A stretch of 47,271 bases of DNA, from assembly GCA_947487385.1 (NCBI GenBank), contig CANKWU010000015.1, forward strand, positions 1-47,271, in the 5' to 3' direction. Source of the stretch: Spartobacteria bacterium (lineage in GTDB: Bacteria; Verrucomicrobiota; Verrucomicrobiia; Chthoniobacterales; UBA6821). Numbering within the stretch: position 1 is the first letter of the stretch; each line of letters opens with the position of its first letter. The translations under genes were made by a program, and so were the position numbers. Positions 38,575-47,228 of this stretch are shown here, piece after piece. Below the pieces are notes generated by a model. It searched no databases and was not told the DNA's origin. It worked only from the letters and a program-made list of their open reading frames with translations.

Positions 38575-41032
38575 TACTCGTATTCCGCAAGTCCCCCCAT
38601 GGCTTCCTGACAGGAACTCCTTCCTCAACAGGGATTGCGATCTTCGCCTCCTTGATCTGGGAAAGATCCAGAGCTTTGTCTTCTGAGAATTCAACTAAGA
38701 AATAGAAACTGCCGTCAGATTCCAGATTGCCAGCACCCATTAGTTTTTCCTCCAGATCATTCCTAGAGATGAGACGGCTAGTGGTAATCTTCGCCACCCA
38801 TCCGCACCACTCGGGGAGTCCTACCTCACGGAAGGTATAGGGAAGAATCAGTGAAGCCTTGAACAGACGGGGGTCAACTTTTTCATTCGGCGTCCCATCA
38901 CTCCTGATGGCGTGAACGTAAGCAAATCCCTCCCGTTTTCCGAGATTTGCCAATGCATGCGATCTGTAACCGACAACAAGCGCATCCTCATCCCCAATTG
39001 GCCTGTCGTCCACAATGACATCGCGCGGCCGCTCCGCTTCAATTGCAGGTGTCTCCTGGATCGTTTTTTCCGTCCAGTAATTGATACGGTAGTTCCGACT
39101 AAAGGTATTCCCGTGATGGATGAGCACATCTCCGATGAACTTCGCCAGTGCCTTCTCACATTCCTCCCTCTGTTTTAGTGGACCTGGTCTCAAGCGAAAT
39201 GCCCCAACTCCTGGCGCCACTTCCTCGTATCGGGGGAAATCCACCTTGGGATCGCCGTCCTTTCCGGGATAGAGCACATACGATCCGGCTGTCCTGCGGA
39301 TCGCATCGTTGTAGGTGTGCATCTTGTACAGATCGCCCCTCTTGTAGGTATCAGTCCCACGTGACTCTGCGTGCTCCGTCACCATCGCCACCTCATCATC
39401 GTTACCGAAGGGACTCTCCTGCCCATCCTTGAAATCCAGCCGGTACTTGGCGTCGAAGTGCAAATAGGCGATCCGGCCTGCCTTCAACGCAGCCTGCTCT
39501 GCAGCCTCCCATGTTCCGAGCTTCATGTACTCCTCCGGAAAGAATGCCATCGTGTAGTCGGGCCAGAACGCCTGACTGTAGCTGCCGGAGAGCTTCGGGT
39601 CGCGGGCCCTCATGAACTTGCGGTTATAAAAGAAATGAACCCCCATCTTGGTTCCGTCGGCGGCCGTCCAGACCAGACGGCTGACCGATTCCTCTCCCCG
39701 CTTTAGATTTAATAAGGGCCCACCCTTCACCCCCTTCGAGACAAAGTCCCCCTTATCCTCACCTCTTTTCCAGGGCTCCATCCGCAGCTTCGTCTTCAGC
39801 ACATCGAGCAGGATGAAGTAGAGCCAATACTCGTATAGAGCGGCTGCGTCACGGTTCGTGCCATCATAGGCCTCGCCACGCCCTGGCCAGTCGAGCTTGG
39901 CTGCCACTTCGAGCATGAGCCACGACTGCAGGATGTCACGGTATCCCTCTCGCTTCTGGAGTGTTTGACTCTCGAGCGGCAGGCGATCAAGCGGAGAGAT
40001 ATCCCTGAAGAACGGGCGCCCCAGGAATGCATCCAGTGACTCGCTCATACGCATCGCCTCCAGATACGCCGTACCTTGGTCAGCCCCGCGTGACTTGATG
40101 ATCTCGTCGCAGAGATCACGGAATGACGTTAGCGCGAAAAGGATGAACCGGTTCGGCGGTGTGTCATGCGTTTCCTGTCGGTTGCGGTGGAGGATCTCCC
40201 CGGGGGAGGATCCATTCACCGAGAAAATACCTTCGGGCACACCCCTCATCCATCCCCTAGAATTCCTGAAGGGATTCACCGCAAACTCGAGCGGATCTGC
40301 CAGCGGAGCTGGCCTCCACTCCTCCTCATGCTCCAGTGCGGCATGCGGTCGACGGGCGATCATCTCGAGATGAAAATCGAGTTTATCCCCTCCCGTGAGA
40401 TGCCTCAGGAAAAGGAATTGCTCCAGCATAGTCTCGGCTCGCTTCTCAGGATCCTGCGAAATAGAAAAGCTCGTGGGACTGTCCCACTCCAGCAGCAGAT
40501 GACGACAGCGATCCGAAATATCCTCCACCATCGCGCTGTATTCGCCGTGATAGTCGAACTTCCTCGACTGGATCTCGAACCTCACCTCATTCCCTGGTTT
40601 GTCTCCCACACTGATAGAGGCGGTTCCAAGATAGTTCGTGACGCGGAAGGTGCCTCCAGGCGCCTTGCCCTTGGCTCTTTCCTGAGTCCACTCCCAAAGA
40701 CCCTTGCGGGAGGACGGGTTCTTCAGGGTGCTCCTGACCTCATCGTCACCCAGCAGTTCAGCCCCATCCCCAGCTATCATCCACCGGTAAGACGTATTCT
40801 CGTAGAGAACGAGGGCCTGGGCTCCCTCGGAGGGAATCACGGCAAAATATTCGATCGGAACCCTCCTTCCGGGAGAAGGGGAGAACGAACGTGATTGAAA
40901 GCGGAGTGGTCCTCCGGGACTGCGGTCCCTGTCATAGTCATCCACAGTCCCGACACCCGCACCCCAGATCATTAGGCTTAGCTTTCCCCCCAGCTCGATC
41001 TCGATGGAGTCCAGCTTTAGGGAGACACTCAT
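38567..41032 (-). CDS. DUF2357 / PD-(D/E)XK nuclease, McrC-like partner
   Basis: 821 residues. The N-terminal ~330 residues are beta-rich, including FQSRKFDYHGEYSAMVEDIS, the DUF2357-type region. A helix with YEYWLYFILLDVLKT (E401) leads into the nuclease core: FWPDYTMAFFPE (P491-D492) and IAYLHFDAKYRLDF (D527, K529), together the PD...(D/E)XK motif. McrC-type proteins supply the nuclease that an McrB-like motor activates. The motor gene lies directly upstream, 9 bases away. Predicted function: DNA cleavage in a modification-dependent or methylation-protected restriction system. Confidence 0.8.
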   Translation of the reverse strand: MSVSLKLDSIEIELGGKLSLMIWGAGVGTVDDYDRDRSPGGPLRFQSRSFSPSPGRRVPIEYFAVIPSEGAQALVLYENTSYRWMIAGDGAELLGDDEVRSTLKNPSSRKGLWEWTQERAKGKAPGGTFRVTNYLGTASISVGDKPGNEVRFEIQSRKFDYHGEYSAMVEDISDRCRHLLLEWDSPTSFSISQDPEKRAETMLEQFLFLRHLTGGDKLDFHLEMIARRPHAALEHEEEWRPAPLADPLEFAVNPFRNSRGWMRGVPEGIFSVNGSSPGEILHRNRQETHDTPPNRFILFALTSFRDLCDEIIKSRGADQGTAYLEAMRMSESLDAFLGRPFFRDISPLDRLPLESQTLQKREGYRDILQSWLMLEVAAKLDWPGRGEAYDGTNRDAAALYEYWLYFILLDVLKTKLRMEPWKRGEDKGDFVSKGVKGGPLLNLKRGEESVSRLVWTAADGTKMGVHFFYNRKFMRARDPKLSGSYSQAFWPDYTMAFFPEEYMKLGTWEAAEQAALKAGRIAYLHFDAKYRLDFKDGQESPFGNDDEVAMVTEHAESRGTDTYKRGDLYKMHTYNDAIRRTAGSYVLYPGKDGDPKVDFPRYEEVAPGVGAFRLRPGPLKQREECEKALAKFIGDVLIHHGNTFSRNYRINYWTEKTIQETPAIEAERPRDVIVDDRPIGDEDALVVGYRSHALANLGKREGFAYVHAIRSDGTPNEKVDPRLFKASLILPYTFREVGLPEWCGWVAKITTSRLISRNDLEEKLMGAGNLESDGSFYFLVEFSEDKALDLSQIKEAKIAIPVEEGVPVRKPWGDLRNTSNA

Positions 41033-41041
41033 AGCCTTATC

Positions 41042-43441
41042 CTAGTGGATGAAGCTAACGAACTGATCACGCCTCACGGCCTCGATCATTTCCACCAGTT
41101 TCGCTCGGCTCCAAGGGTACTTCACCGCACCGCTCGCGGAAAGGTCATCTGGATACGTGGCATCTTTGGGAGGCACCGTTCCCGTCTCGCAGAAGCTGGC
41201 AAGACGGAGCAGCAGGGCCTCGAGCCGGCGCTTCGAGCCATGCAGCTTAGGCAGCACCTTCTGGAGCAGCTGGAGGTCGAAGATGGGCTCCCATTTCCAC
41301 TCAGTCTTGTTTGCCGAGAGGGCATGATCCGCAGCATGATACGAGATAATCTCCTTGATCGTGCGGAATCCAAATTCCAGACGGGCATCGGCCATGATGT
41401 CGAAAACCGCTGCGAGGGCTTCACCAATGCTGCGGGTGGCTCCAGCATCCAGCGGTTCCACTGTTCCGGATCGGACAGCCTTCGCTAGCTGCAGGAAACC
41501 GCGCTGCTCGGACTCACCGCCCAGAGTGATTTCGGAAACCACCGAACCGCCGTCGGACAGGAATTGACCGATCTGCGTCTTTCCCGTGCGGAACTCGATG
41601 ACATTCGCCCTGTCCAGCACCTTTGGGCTGAACATATAGGTCGTCTCGTCCACATTGACCGTGCCAATGACGAAGACATTCTTTGGGAAAGGCAGTCGGC
41701 GAGGAACCACAGGCTCCCCTCCGGCAACTAAGGAGAGCAACGTCTCCTCATCACCCTCGGAGTGAAGATTAATCAATCCCTTGGTGGACTCCATCGCGGA
41801 TAGGAAATCGGCGAAATACCTCTCCACATGGGAGAGATTCATCTCGTCGAGAATCAGGAAATGGGGCTCCGCGGGATGTCTGTCAGCGCGTAGCAACAGA
41901 TCGAGGATCGGAGTGCTTTGGTAAAGCGGTAAAGGCTGTGACACATCGTCGCCCTCTCCATTGGCTGAGTCTGAACGCAGGAAGTTTACGAAGCCGATAA
42001 CGTTCCTGTTATCAGTCCATCCAGCACCCACCGCCATGGTTACATGGCAATCTTTTCCCGACAGCCGTGAGGCCACGAGCTCGGCCAGCTTGGTTTTACC
42101 CGTGCCGGAATTGCCAGTGAGTATAAGGAAAGGCTTGGCAGCCAGGGAATCCAGCACCCGGTCAACCAATCCATCCTCCGTCTGAAATCCCGTTGCCTTC
42201 ACGGCTCCCGCTACGTTGTCTTTATCGTCACTTGTGAACATAGAGGTGGAGAGGAGTTTGAGTTGATCCAGACAAAGGGAGAGAGAGTCGGCTATGTGAC
42301 TCCGCAACTTTTCCTCATCGAAGGAGTCCTTGAAGAAATTCTCAGGGTTAACAAAGCCATGGTTGAATGTATTGGCATCTATTGGAGGATTTTCGCCAAG
42401 ATCCGCGTAAGCTAGTCCCTGCGGAGTGGCGGCAGATCCCGCAAATCCGCAGACGGCGCCAGCCCCTTCGCTTCCGAAACAAATGGAAACATAAATGCCA
42501 TTCTTGGCTGTCTGACCTGGAGGGAGAAGGCAAAGCCATGGAACTTTTGGGAAATTGCCACTTCCCTTTCCAAACTTGAATTGAATTGGTATTCCGCGGA
42601 AAAGCTCGAAGTGGGAGCGTGCCCATAGCTCCATTTTTTCAAGACTTGCACATGCTGCTAAACACTTGGGCTCACTCGTCAACCAAGCACCCGATGCTTG
42701 GTTGTACTCTTTTGCGAAGTCGCAGATAGCGGAAAATTCATTTTTGATGCTGATAGTTACATCCGCCGGCTGTCCTTCTAAAAATCTCTTGTAGTGATTT
42801 ATTGCAGCGCCGTACATATTCCCGCCACGTTCATTCAAGCCGCGAATCTCATCTGATTTTGAAGCCCTTTCTAAGGCGTTAAAAAGGTTCCGCGAGACAT
42901 CTTTTCTAAAAACTTCAAGGCCAGCATTTCTGCTTACTGCACTTTTTAATGCAGATAGATACTTATCTAATGAACTCTCACTCACCTGTGGAGATAACCA
43001 TTTTTTAAATGGAATTTCAAAATACGTGATGATCTTATCTAATTTCTCATGAGCTAGATTTTCAGGAGAAAACAACCAGCCCCTACCTCTTCTAGTCTTT
43101 TGACTTGGTGGAACATCAAGAAGAAAGGATGCATAGAGTTCTAAAGAACGTACTGTGTGCCCTGTTTGACTCTGTATATTCGGAGTTACCGAGTTGCCAT
43201 TTACATTTAAAATCGGCTTAAGAGCTTCACGATAGCTATCTTCATTATAATCCCATACTCCGCTAAGCGCATCTGAAAGCCTGCTTCCTGCAGCCCATAT
43301 TAGTTCAAGAGATGAATAAATATCGGAGTATAATAAAACAAAGCGCATCCCATTTGCATTAAGAACCGACATCTGTTCTGTTCCAGCGGAAAAACCCTCT
43401 TCATTTGGAATCGAAGCCAAATATTCTGCAAATGATTTCAT
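41042..43441 (-). CDS. McrB-like AAA+ GTPase/ATPase of restriction system
   Basis: 799 residues. Residues 1-~225 form an N-terminal domain with SAM-like helices (SLDKYLSALKSAVSRNAGLE, GNMYGAAINHYKRFLEG). Residues ~270-390 are a MrcB-type DUF3578 domain (ELWARSHFELFRGIPIQFKF). The AAA+ core has Walker A GNSGTGKT (443-450), Walker B FLILDEMNLSHVERYF and sensor FVIGTVNVDETTYMFSP. It would assemble as a ring, recognise DNA and drive the adjacent DUF2357 nuclease. It overlaps the methyltransferase by 4 bases. The first ~265 codons are markedly AT-richer than the rest. Confidence 0.85.
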   Translation of the reverse strand: MKSFAEYLASIPNEEGFSAGTEQMSVLNANGMRFVLLYSDIYSSLELIWAAGSRLSDALSGVWDYNEDSYREALKPILNVNGNSVTPNIQSQTGHTVRSLELYASFLLDVPPSQKTRRGRGWLFSPENLAHEKLDKIITYFEIPFKKWLSPQVSESSLDKYLSALKSAVSRNAGLEVFRKDVSRNLFNALERASKSDEIRGLNERGGNMYGAAINHYKRFLEGQPADVTISIKNEFSAICDFAKEYNQASGAWLTSEPKCLAACASLEKMELWARSHFELFRGIPIQFKFGKGSGNFPKVPWLCLLPPGQTAKNGIYVSICFGSEGAGAVCGFAGSAATPQGLAYADLGENPPIDANTFNHGFVNPENFFKDSFDEEKLRSHIADSLSLCLDQLKLLSTSMFTSDDKDNVAGAVKATGFQTEDGLVDRVLDSLAAKPFLILTGNSGTGKTKLAELVASRLSGKDCHVTMAVGAGWTDNRNVIGFVNFLRSDSANGEGDDVSQPLPLYQSTPILDLLLRADRHPAEPHFLILDEMNLSHVERYFADFLSAMESTKGLINLHSEGDEETLLSLVAGGEPVVPRRLPFPKNVFVIGTVNVDETTYMFSPKVLDRANVIEFRTGKTQIGQFLSDGGSVVSEITLGGESEQRGFLQLAKAVRSGTVEPLDAGATRSIGEALAAVFDIMADARLEFGFRTIKEIISYHAADHALSANKTEWKWEPIFDLQLLQKVLPKLHGSKRRLEALLLRLASFCETGTVPPKDATYPDDLSASGAVKYPWSRAKLVEMIEAVRRDQFVSFIH

Positions 43442-44814
43442 AGATATTTAGTGATGCTTTTTGCAATAAATGAAATTAAAGGAACTGGTACAGAATTACC
43501 AAATTGTTTGTATGCCCTCATTTTTGATGGATGTGGATGAAATTGCTCTGGAAAACCCTGTAGTCGAGCGCACTCCCTCTCTGTGAGCATTCTGGGCAAG
43601 CCTTCCGGTTGATTTGGTTGCGGGATAAGACATTCTTTGCCGTCTTTATAATACCGGGCAACCAAAGTAGTTGAAGGTTTGGATAGATCTTTTAGGAAGG
43701 CAGTGAAGCCTGCACCCCGAGCAATATTCCTGTTGCTTCTTCTGATATGACCATCCCAAAGTTTTTTGGAAATTGTATATGAATTCTGAATAGGCAGTTT
43801 TTCCAGTATGCTTCCCAGAGCCAGGGGAGTACCGCTGAGTTTGGGCATACTCCACTGCAGAACAGCATCATCCCTAAAAGCCACGATAATGCATCGAACT
43901 CTATTCTGTGGAACTAGTACATTTGCATTGTATACAGAGTGATCAAAGATCTTATATTTTAGATCATTCTCTATTTGGGACTTAATTGTGCGAAATGTGT
44001 TCCCACCATCATGACTGAGTAGATTCCCAACATTCTCCAGAAGAATTACTTTTGGTCTATGAATCTTGGCTATATTGACTATATCAAAAAATAATTGTCC
44101 TTGTGTCTCGCAGGAAAATCCATGCTCTTGACCAAGTGAAGACCTCGCAGATACTCCCGCTCTGCTGAAGGGTTGGCAGGGAAAACCTCCAGCTAGAATG
44201 TCAATTTGTGCTGAGATTAGTTTTTGAGAGCTTAGCTTAGTAATGTCTCCGAAAGGCACCTCGCCGTAATTGTTAAAATACGTTTCCTTCGCGTGAACGT
44301 CCCACTCACTTGTGAAAACGCACTTGCCGCCGTGTTCCTGAAGGGCCAGACGGAAGCCTCCGATCCCGGCAAAGAGATCGATGAAGGTGAATTTGGGTTT
44401 CTCCGTGGGTGCGAAGGTGATGCCTGTGAAATCAATGCTGATGGGCTTGGCGCTCTTAACGGCCTTGGGTAATCCATGCACCGGGCCGTTGGCTTTCAGG
44501 AATAGATGTGACCTCAGCATCTCCATCCACTTCTTGCCATAAGACTGATCCAAAAGAATTGGTGCTTCACTGGGAGACTGCAGCCAGTGGGAGACGATCG
44601 CCGGCAGCTCCTCCCTCTGGTGCTCGGTCAGATCTGAGTTGCCACTTTCAGCCGTCAGAATCAGATCCAACGCCTCCCTGTAATCGATAGACCCGCCTTT
44701 GCCAGAGACAGTCTTCCCCGATCCGGCAGGACGTCCCCGGCAGGTTTTCACAGGAGTGGCAAAGTCAGTTGGCATATCGGGAGTATCATTTTCCAAGTGT
44801 CCAAGTCTGTGCAT
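43438..44814 (-). CDS. dcm: DNA (cytosine-5-)-methyltransferase
   Basis: 458 residues; ATG 44775 is an alternative start. Motif I FIDLFAGIGGFRLAL (144-158), catalytic GGFPCQPFS (C213), VILLENVGNL (260), QNRVRCIIVAF (303), a target-recognition region, then ARLQGFPEQF and KQFGNSVPVPLI. It methylates cytosine C5 in a specific site using AdoMet. The N-terminal ~140 residues are extra and start with AT-hook-like GRPAGSGK. It is the first gene of the four-gene defence operon. From about residue 175 onward the coding sequence is AT-rich, unlike the N-terminal part. Confidence 0.92.
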   Translation of the reverse strand: MHRLGHLENDTPDMPTDFATPVKTCRGRPAGSGKTVSGKGGSIDYREALDLILTAESGNSDLTEHQREELPAIVSHWLQSPSEAPILLDQSYGKKWMEMLRSHLFLKANGPVHGLPKAVKSAKPISIDFTGITFAPTEKPKFTFIDLFAGIGGFRLALQEHGGKCVFTSEWDVHAKETYFNNYGEVPFGDITKLSSQKLISAQIDILAGGFPCQPFSRAGVSARSSLGQEHGFSCETQGQLFFDIVNIAKIHRPKVILLENVGNLLSHDGGNTFRTIKSQIENDLKYKIFDHSVYNANVLVPQNRVRCIIVAFRDDAVLQWSMPKLSGTPLALGSILEKLPIQNSYTISKKLWDGHIRRSNRNIARGAGFTAFLKDLSKPSTTLVARYYKDGKECLIPQPNQPEGLPRMLTERECARLQGFPEQFHPHPSKMRAYKQFGNSVPVPLISFIAKSITKYL

Positions 44815-44853
44815 GCGATCAGCGATGTCGAGACCGGAGGAATGTCATGCGTG

Positions 44854-45468
44854 TCATTCCTCCATTGACTCGGCAGTCATCATTGCATCGATCTTCTCAA
44901 GCAGATCACCGTTGATCCTCAGGGCATCCCCCGTCCAATCAAGGAGAACACGCTCTTCCTTGCCCACTCCTCCCTCCGTGAGAAGGATGCGGACTTCGTT
45001 GCCCTGTCCGGGAGTGTAGAGCTTGGAGTTCTTGGAAGGGAGAGCCATGGGGAAGAGTGCTCGAAGTCTAATCGGTTGCCCTACAAGTGACGAGGAGGGA
45101 TTACTGGGATTGTCCTTTTTCCCAAACTCTTTCCTGTGCTGGTGAATCTGACTTCTGTTTTCCCAGATCAGTTCGGCAATCAGATCACGGAGATCACTTT
45201 TCACCTGATCAGGGTTGTCCGTTTTGGCTGTCTGCCAGACCCCGCTGATACCGGGGGTTTCCCCACCCCATTCCTCTCCCTCGATGATGAGGTGAACGGA
45301 TCGCTTAGCCAGATCCTGAAACTGCTCAAACTCACACAGGTAGTACTGGTCCCAGATCTTATCCAGGCCGGCCCAATCCAGTAGTTCCTGGGAAACATCG
45401 TCGTCAGCCGAGGCAATCTCCTCCCATCCATCGTCCTCCTCTCCCGAGATATCTTTGGGTTCACTCAT
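44854..45468 (-). CDS. Hypothetical acidic protein upstream of the restriction operon
   Basis: 204 residues from ATG 45468 (MSEPKDISGEEDDGWEEIAS); an in-frame TTG start at 45519 would add 17. Not recognised. It has a very acidic N-terminus, a central helix-rich part (LAKRSVHLIIEGEEWGGETP) and a C-terminal beta-rich part (RILLTEGGVGKEERVLLDWT). It lies 39 bases upstream of the methyltransferase on the same strand, so it may be the first gene of the operon, possibly regulatory or a DNA mimic because of its charge. Equally it may belong with the transpeptidase-like gene upstream. Confidence 0.65.
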   Translation of the reverse strand: MSEPKDISGEEDDGWEEIASADDDVSQELLDWAGLDKIWDQYYLCEFEQFQDLAKRSVHLIIEGEEWGGETPGISGVWQTAKTDNPDQVKSDLRDLIAELIWENRSQIHQHRKEFGKKDNPSNPSSSLVGQPIRLRALFPMALPSKNSKLYTPGQGNEVRILLTEGGVGKEERVLLDWTGDALRINGDLLEKIDAMMTAESMEE

Positions 45469-45515
45469 GAGCTTGTCTCTATTTTTACGTGTTGCTGGGG
45501 AATAACCGTGTGGGA

Positions 45516-46637
45516 TCAATGATCCGCACTACCCTCTTTGAGGGCTGAGATTTGAGTCGCTATGTCCGAGAAGATCGGAGCGGCTACTAATCCCCCAAAG
45601 TTTTTCTCATGAGGAAGGTCGGCTTCGTCCACGACCACGACCACCACGTACCGGGGGTGATCCACAGGAAAGAAGCCCGCAAACATGGTCCAATATTGAT
45701 CTGGGAGGTATCCGCCTTTGTGAGAGATCGCTTGGACTGTTCCCGTCTTTCCAGCCACTGTCACCCCTGCAACGCGGGCCAAGGGGGCAGTACCATCTGG
45801 GGAGACGGTTTTTTGTAGAGCATTTTTTACCCTGTTGGCTGTGCTCTGGGAGCAGACTCTGCGCACTACCTTGGGCTTCTCAGCGCCAATCAGCGGACGC
45901 ATGAGATGTCCTCCATTGGCAAGGGCACAATAGGCCATGGTGAGCTGGATGGGTGTGACGGCAACACTCTGACCAAAACCCATGCGCGCCTTGGTCAGCG
46001 CACTCCACTTGGAGGGAGGAATCACGACGCCTCTGCACTCGAATGAAAGCGAGATCCCTGTATTCTCCCCGAATCCATATTTGCGGACGAACTGGTAGTA
46101 ATCTTTGTCCTTCAGCATGAGGGCCATCTTGGAGGCTCCGATGTTGCTGCTCTTGGCTAGGACCTCTTCAAGGGTGGCATCCCCCACTGGGGAGTAATCC
46201 TTGATAATCTTTCCTCCGTAATAGAATCGTCCGTTCTCGCAGTAGATCTTGGTCTTTGGGGTGATGACGCGCTTCTCAAGAGCGGCGACAGCCACGACCG
46301 GCGTGAAGGTGCTTCCGGGCTCAAAGATTTGTGAGGAGGTCCAGAGATTGGGATCTGGTTTTCCTGTCCGTGGATTCTTTATCGCCTTAGGGGGCCAACA
46401 AGGCCAATCACTTATCGCAAGGATCTTCCCTGTCTTCGGCTCTGCAACGACTATTGAGATACCTTTGGGGTGAAGGGTTTTTCTGGCATCGGCCAACGCC
46501 TTATCCGTGATCCTCTGGATAGGCTGATTGTCCGGAAATGCCCTGGAAGCAGTCTGGGAAATATGATTGGCACAGCCAGTCAGAGCGACCGTGAGGAGAA
46601 GGGTGTTACAGAGAAGTGGGATGATGCTGGTTTTCAT
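45516..46637 (-). CDS. Lipoprotein transpeptidase-domain protein lacking the SxxK lysine
   Basis: 373 residues. It has a lipobox LTGC (C22) and only the penicillin-binding transpeptidase domain of FtsI/SpoVD type: FEPGSTFTPVVAVAALEKRV, LAKSSNIGASKMALML (SxN) and AGKTGTVQ (KTG). The catalytic motif S-x-x-K reads S109-T-F-T112: lysine is replaced by threonine (ACG, one base from AAG). SxN and KTG remain. Family knowledge says this lysine is needed for acylation, so the protein is probably inactive as a transpeptidase and may have a structural or scaffold role, unless a sequencing error is involved. The N-terminal dimerisation domain is also missing. Confidence 0.85.
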   Translation of the reverse strand: MKTSIIPLLCNTLLLTVALTGCANHISQTASRAFPDNQPIQRITDKALADARKTLHPKGISIVVAEPKTGKILAISDWPCWPPKAIKNPRTGKPDPNLWTSSQIFEPGSTFTPVVAVAALEKRVITPKTKIYCENGRFYYGGKIIKDYSPVGDATLEEVLAKSSNIGASKMALMLKDKDYYQFVRKYGFGENTGISLSFECRGVVIPPSKWSALTKARMGFGQSVAVTPIQLTMAYCALANGGHLMRPLIGAEKPKVVRRVCSQSTANRVKNALQKTVSPDGTAPLARVAGVTVAGKTGTVQAISHKGGYLPDQYWTMFAGFFPVDHPRYVVVVVVDEADLPHEKNFGGLVAAPIFSDIATQISALKEGSADH

Positions 46638-46693
46638 GATTAGAGGCGCGGATATGGGAGATTGGACATTTGAGATGGGGGATGGGTTAGGTT

Positions 46694-46888
46694 TTATTCT
46701 TTTTTATCTTCCGTGCGTGGAAGTAAGATAAACCGAGTTGTCGTTTCACCCGACTGCTGTGGAGGATTACTTCGGATCGTCATTGCCGAATCTGGTAGAT
46801 TGAGCGCCTTTTGCAAACGGGCGCTCCATTCCTCCAAAGTCATCTTCTTCTTCTCGTTTTTTGGAATATCGGAGTCAGGGTTGTTCAT
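46694..46888 (-). CDS. Small hydrophilic hypothetical protein
   Basis: 64 residues, not recognised: MNNPDSDIPKNEKKKMTLEE, then WSARLQKALNLPDSAMTIRS and a strand-like TTRFILLPRT. It lies 56 bases upstream of the transpeptidase-like gene on the same strand and may be cotranscribed. The helix and coding bias make it plausible but unproven. Confidence 0.5.
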   Translation of the reverse strand: MNNPDSDIPKNEKKKMTLEEWSARLQKALNLPDSAMTIRSNPPQQSGETTTRFILLPRTEDKKE

Positions 46889-46965
46889 TCAAAAAATCCT
46901 AGCACGTCTCCTAGGTCACCAAGTGTCCTAGGCTAGAAAAGGCTGAAGTTGAGGGTCGAGATGTC

Positions 46966-47048
46966 GAACCAAGCTGGTTGGAACCAGCGCGGGAGACTGC
47001 CGAAGGCAGCCCCAACGGGGCGGCACCGCTTTGCGGGCGCAAAGTGCC
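46966..47048 (+). repeat. Four-hairpin structured repeat, copy S3
   Basis: 83 nt. Plus-strand stems: CTGG-TTGGAA-CCAG, CTGCC-GAA-GGCAG, CCCC-AAC-GGGG and GGCAC-CG-CTTTG ... CAAAG-TGCC. Only the framework (GAACCAAG, GGCACCG, TGCCGTCAA) matches S1/S2 by sequence; three stems are replaced by different but complementary bases. It is bordered by TCGAG motifs. Confidence 0.75.
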
Positions 47049-47106
47049 GTCAACGTCGAGGGCTCAGGAAGACTGAAGGGTTTTAAGCGCCAAAGGCGCG
47101 GAGATG

Positions 47107-47162
47107 GAAGATAGAAGATAGAAGATAGAAGATAGAAGATAGAAGATAGAAGATAGGAGATA
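47107..47162 (+). repeat. GAAGATA heptamer array
   Basis: Seven GAAGATA units followed by GGAGATA and similar text. GGAGATA is the complement of the TATCTCC phase of the array at 30190, so the arrays belong to one heptamer family found in both orientations. Confidence 0.85.
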
Positions 47163-47228
47163 GGAGATGGGGGCTGTCGGAGACCTTCCCCAGTTGACGG
47201 GTGCGGGATGGAGGAGTACTGGTGAAGT

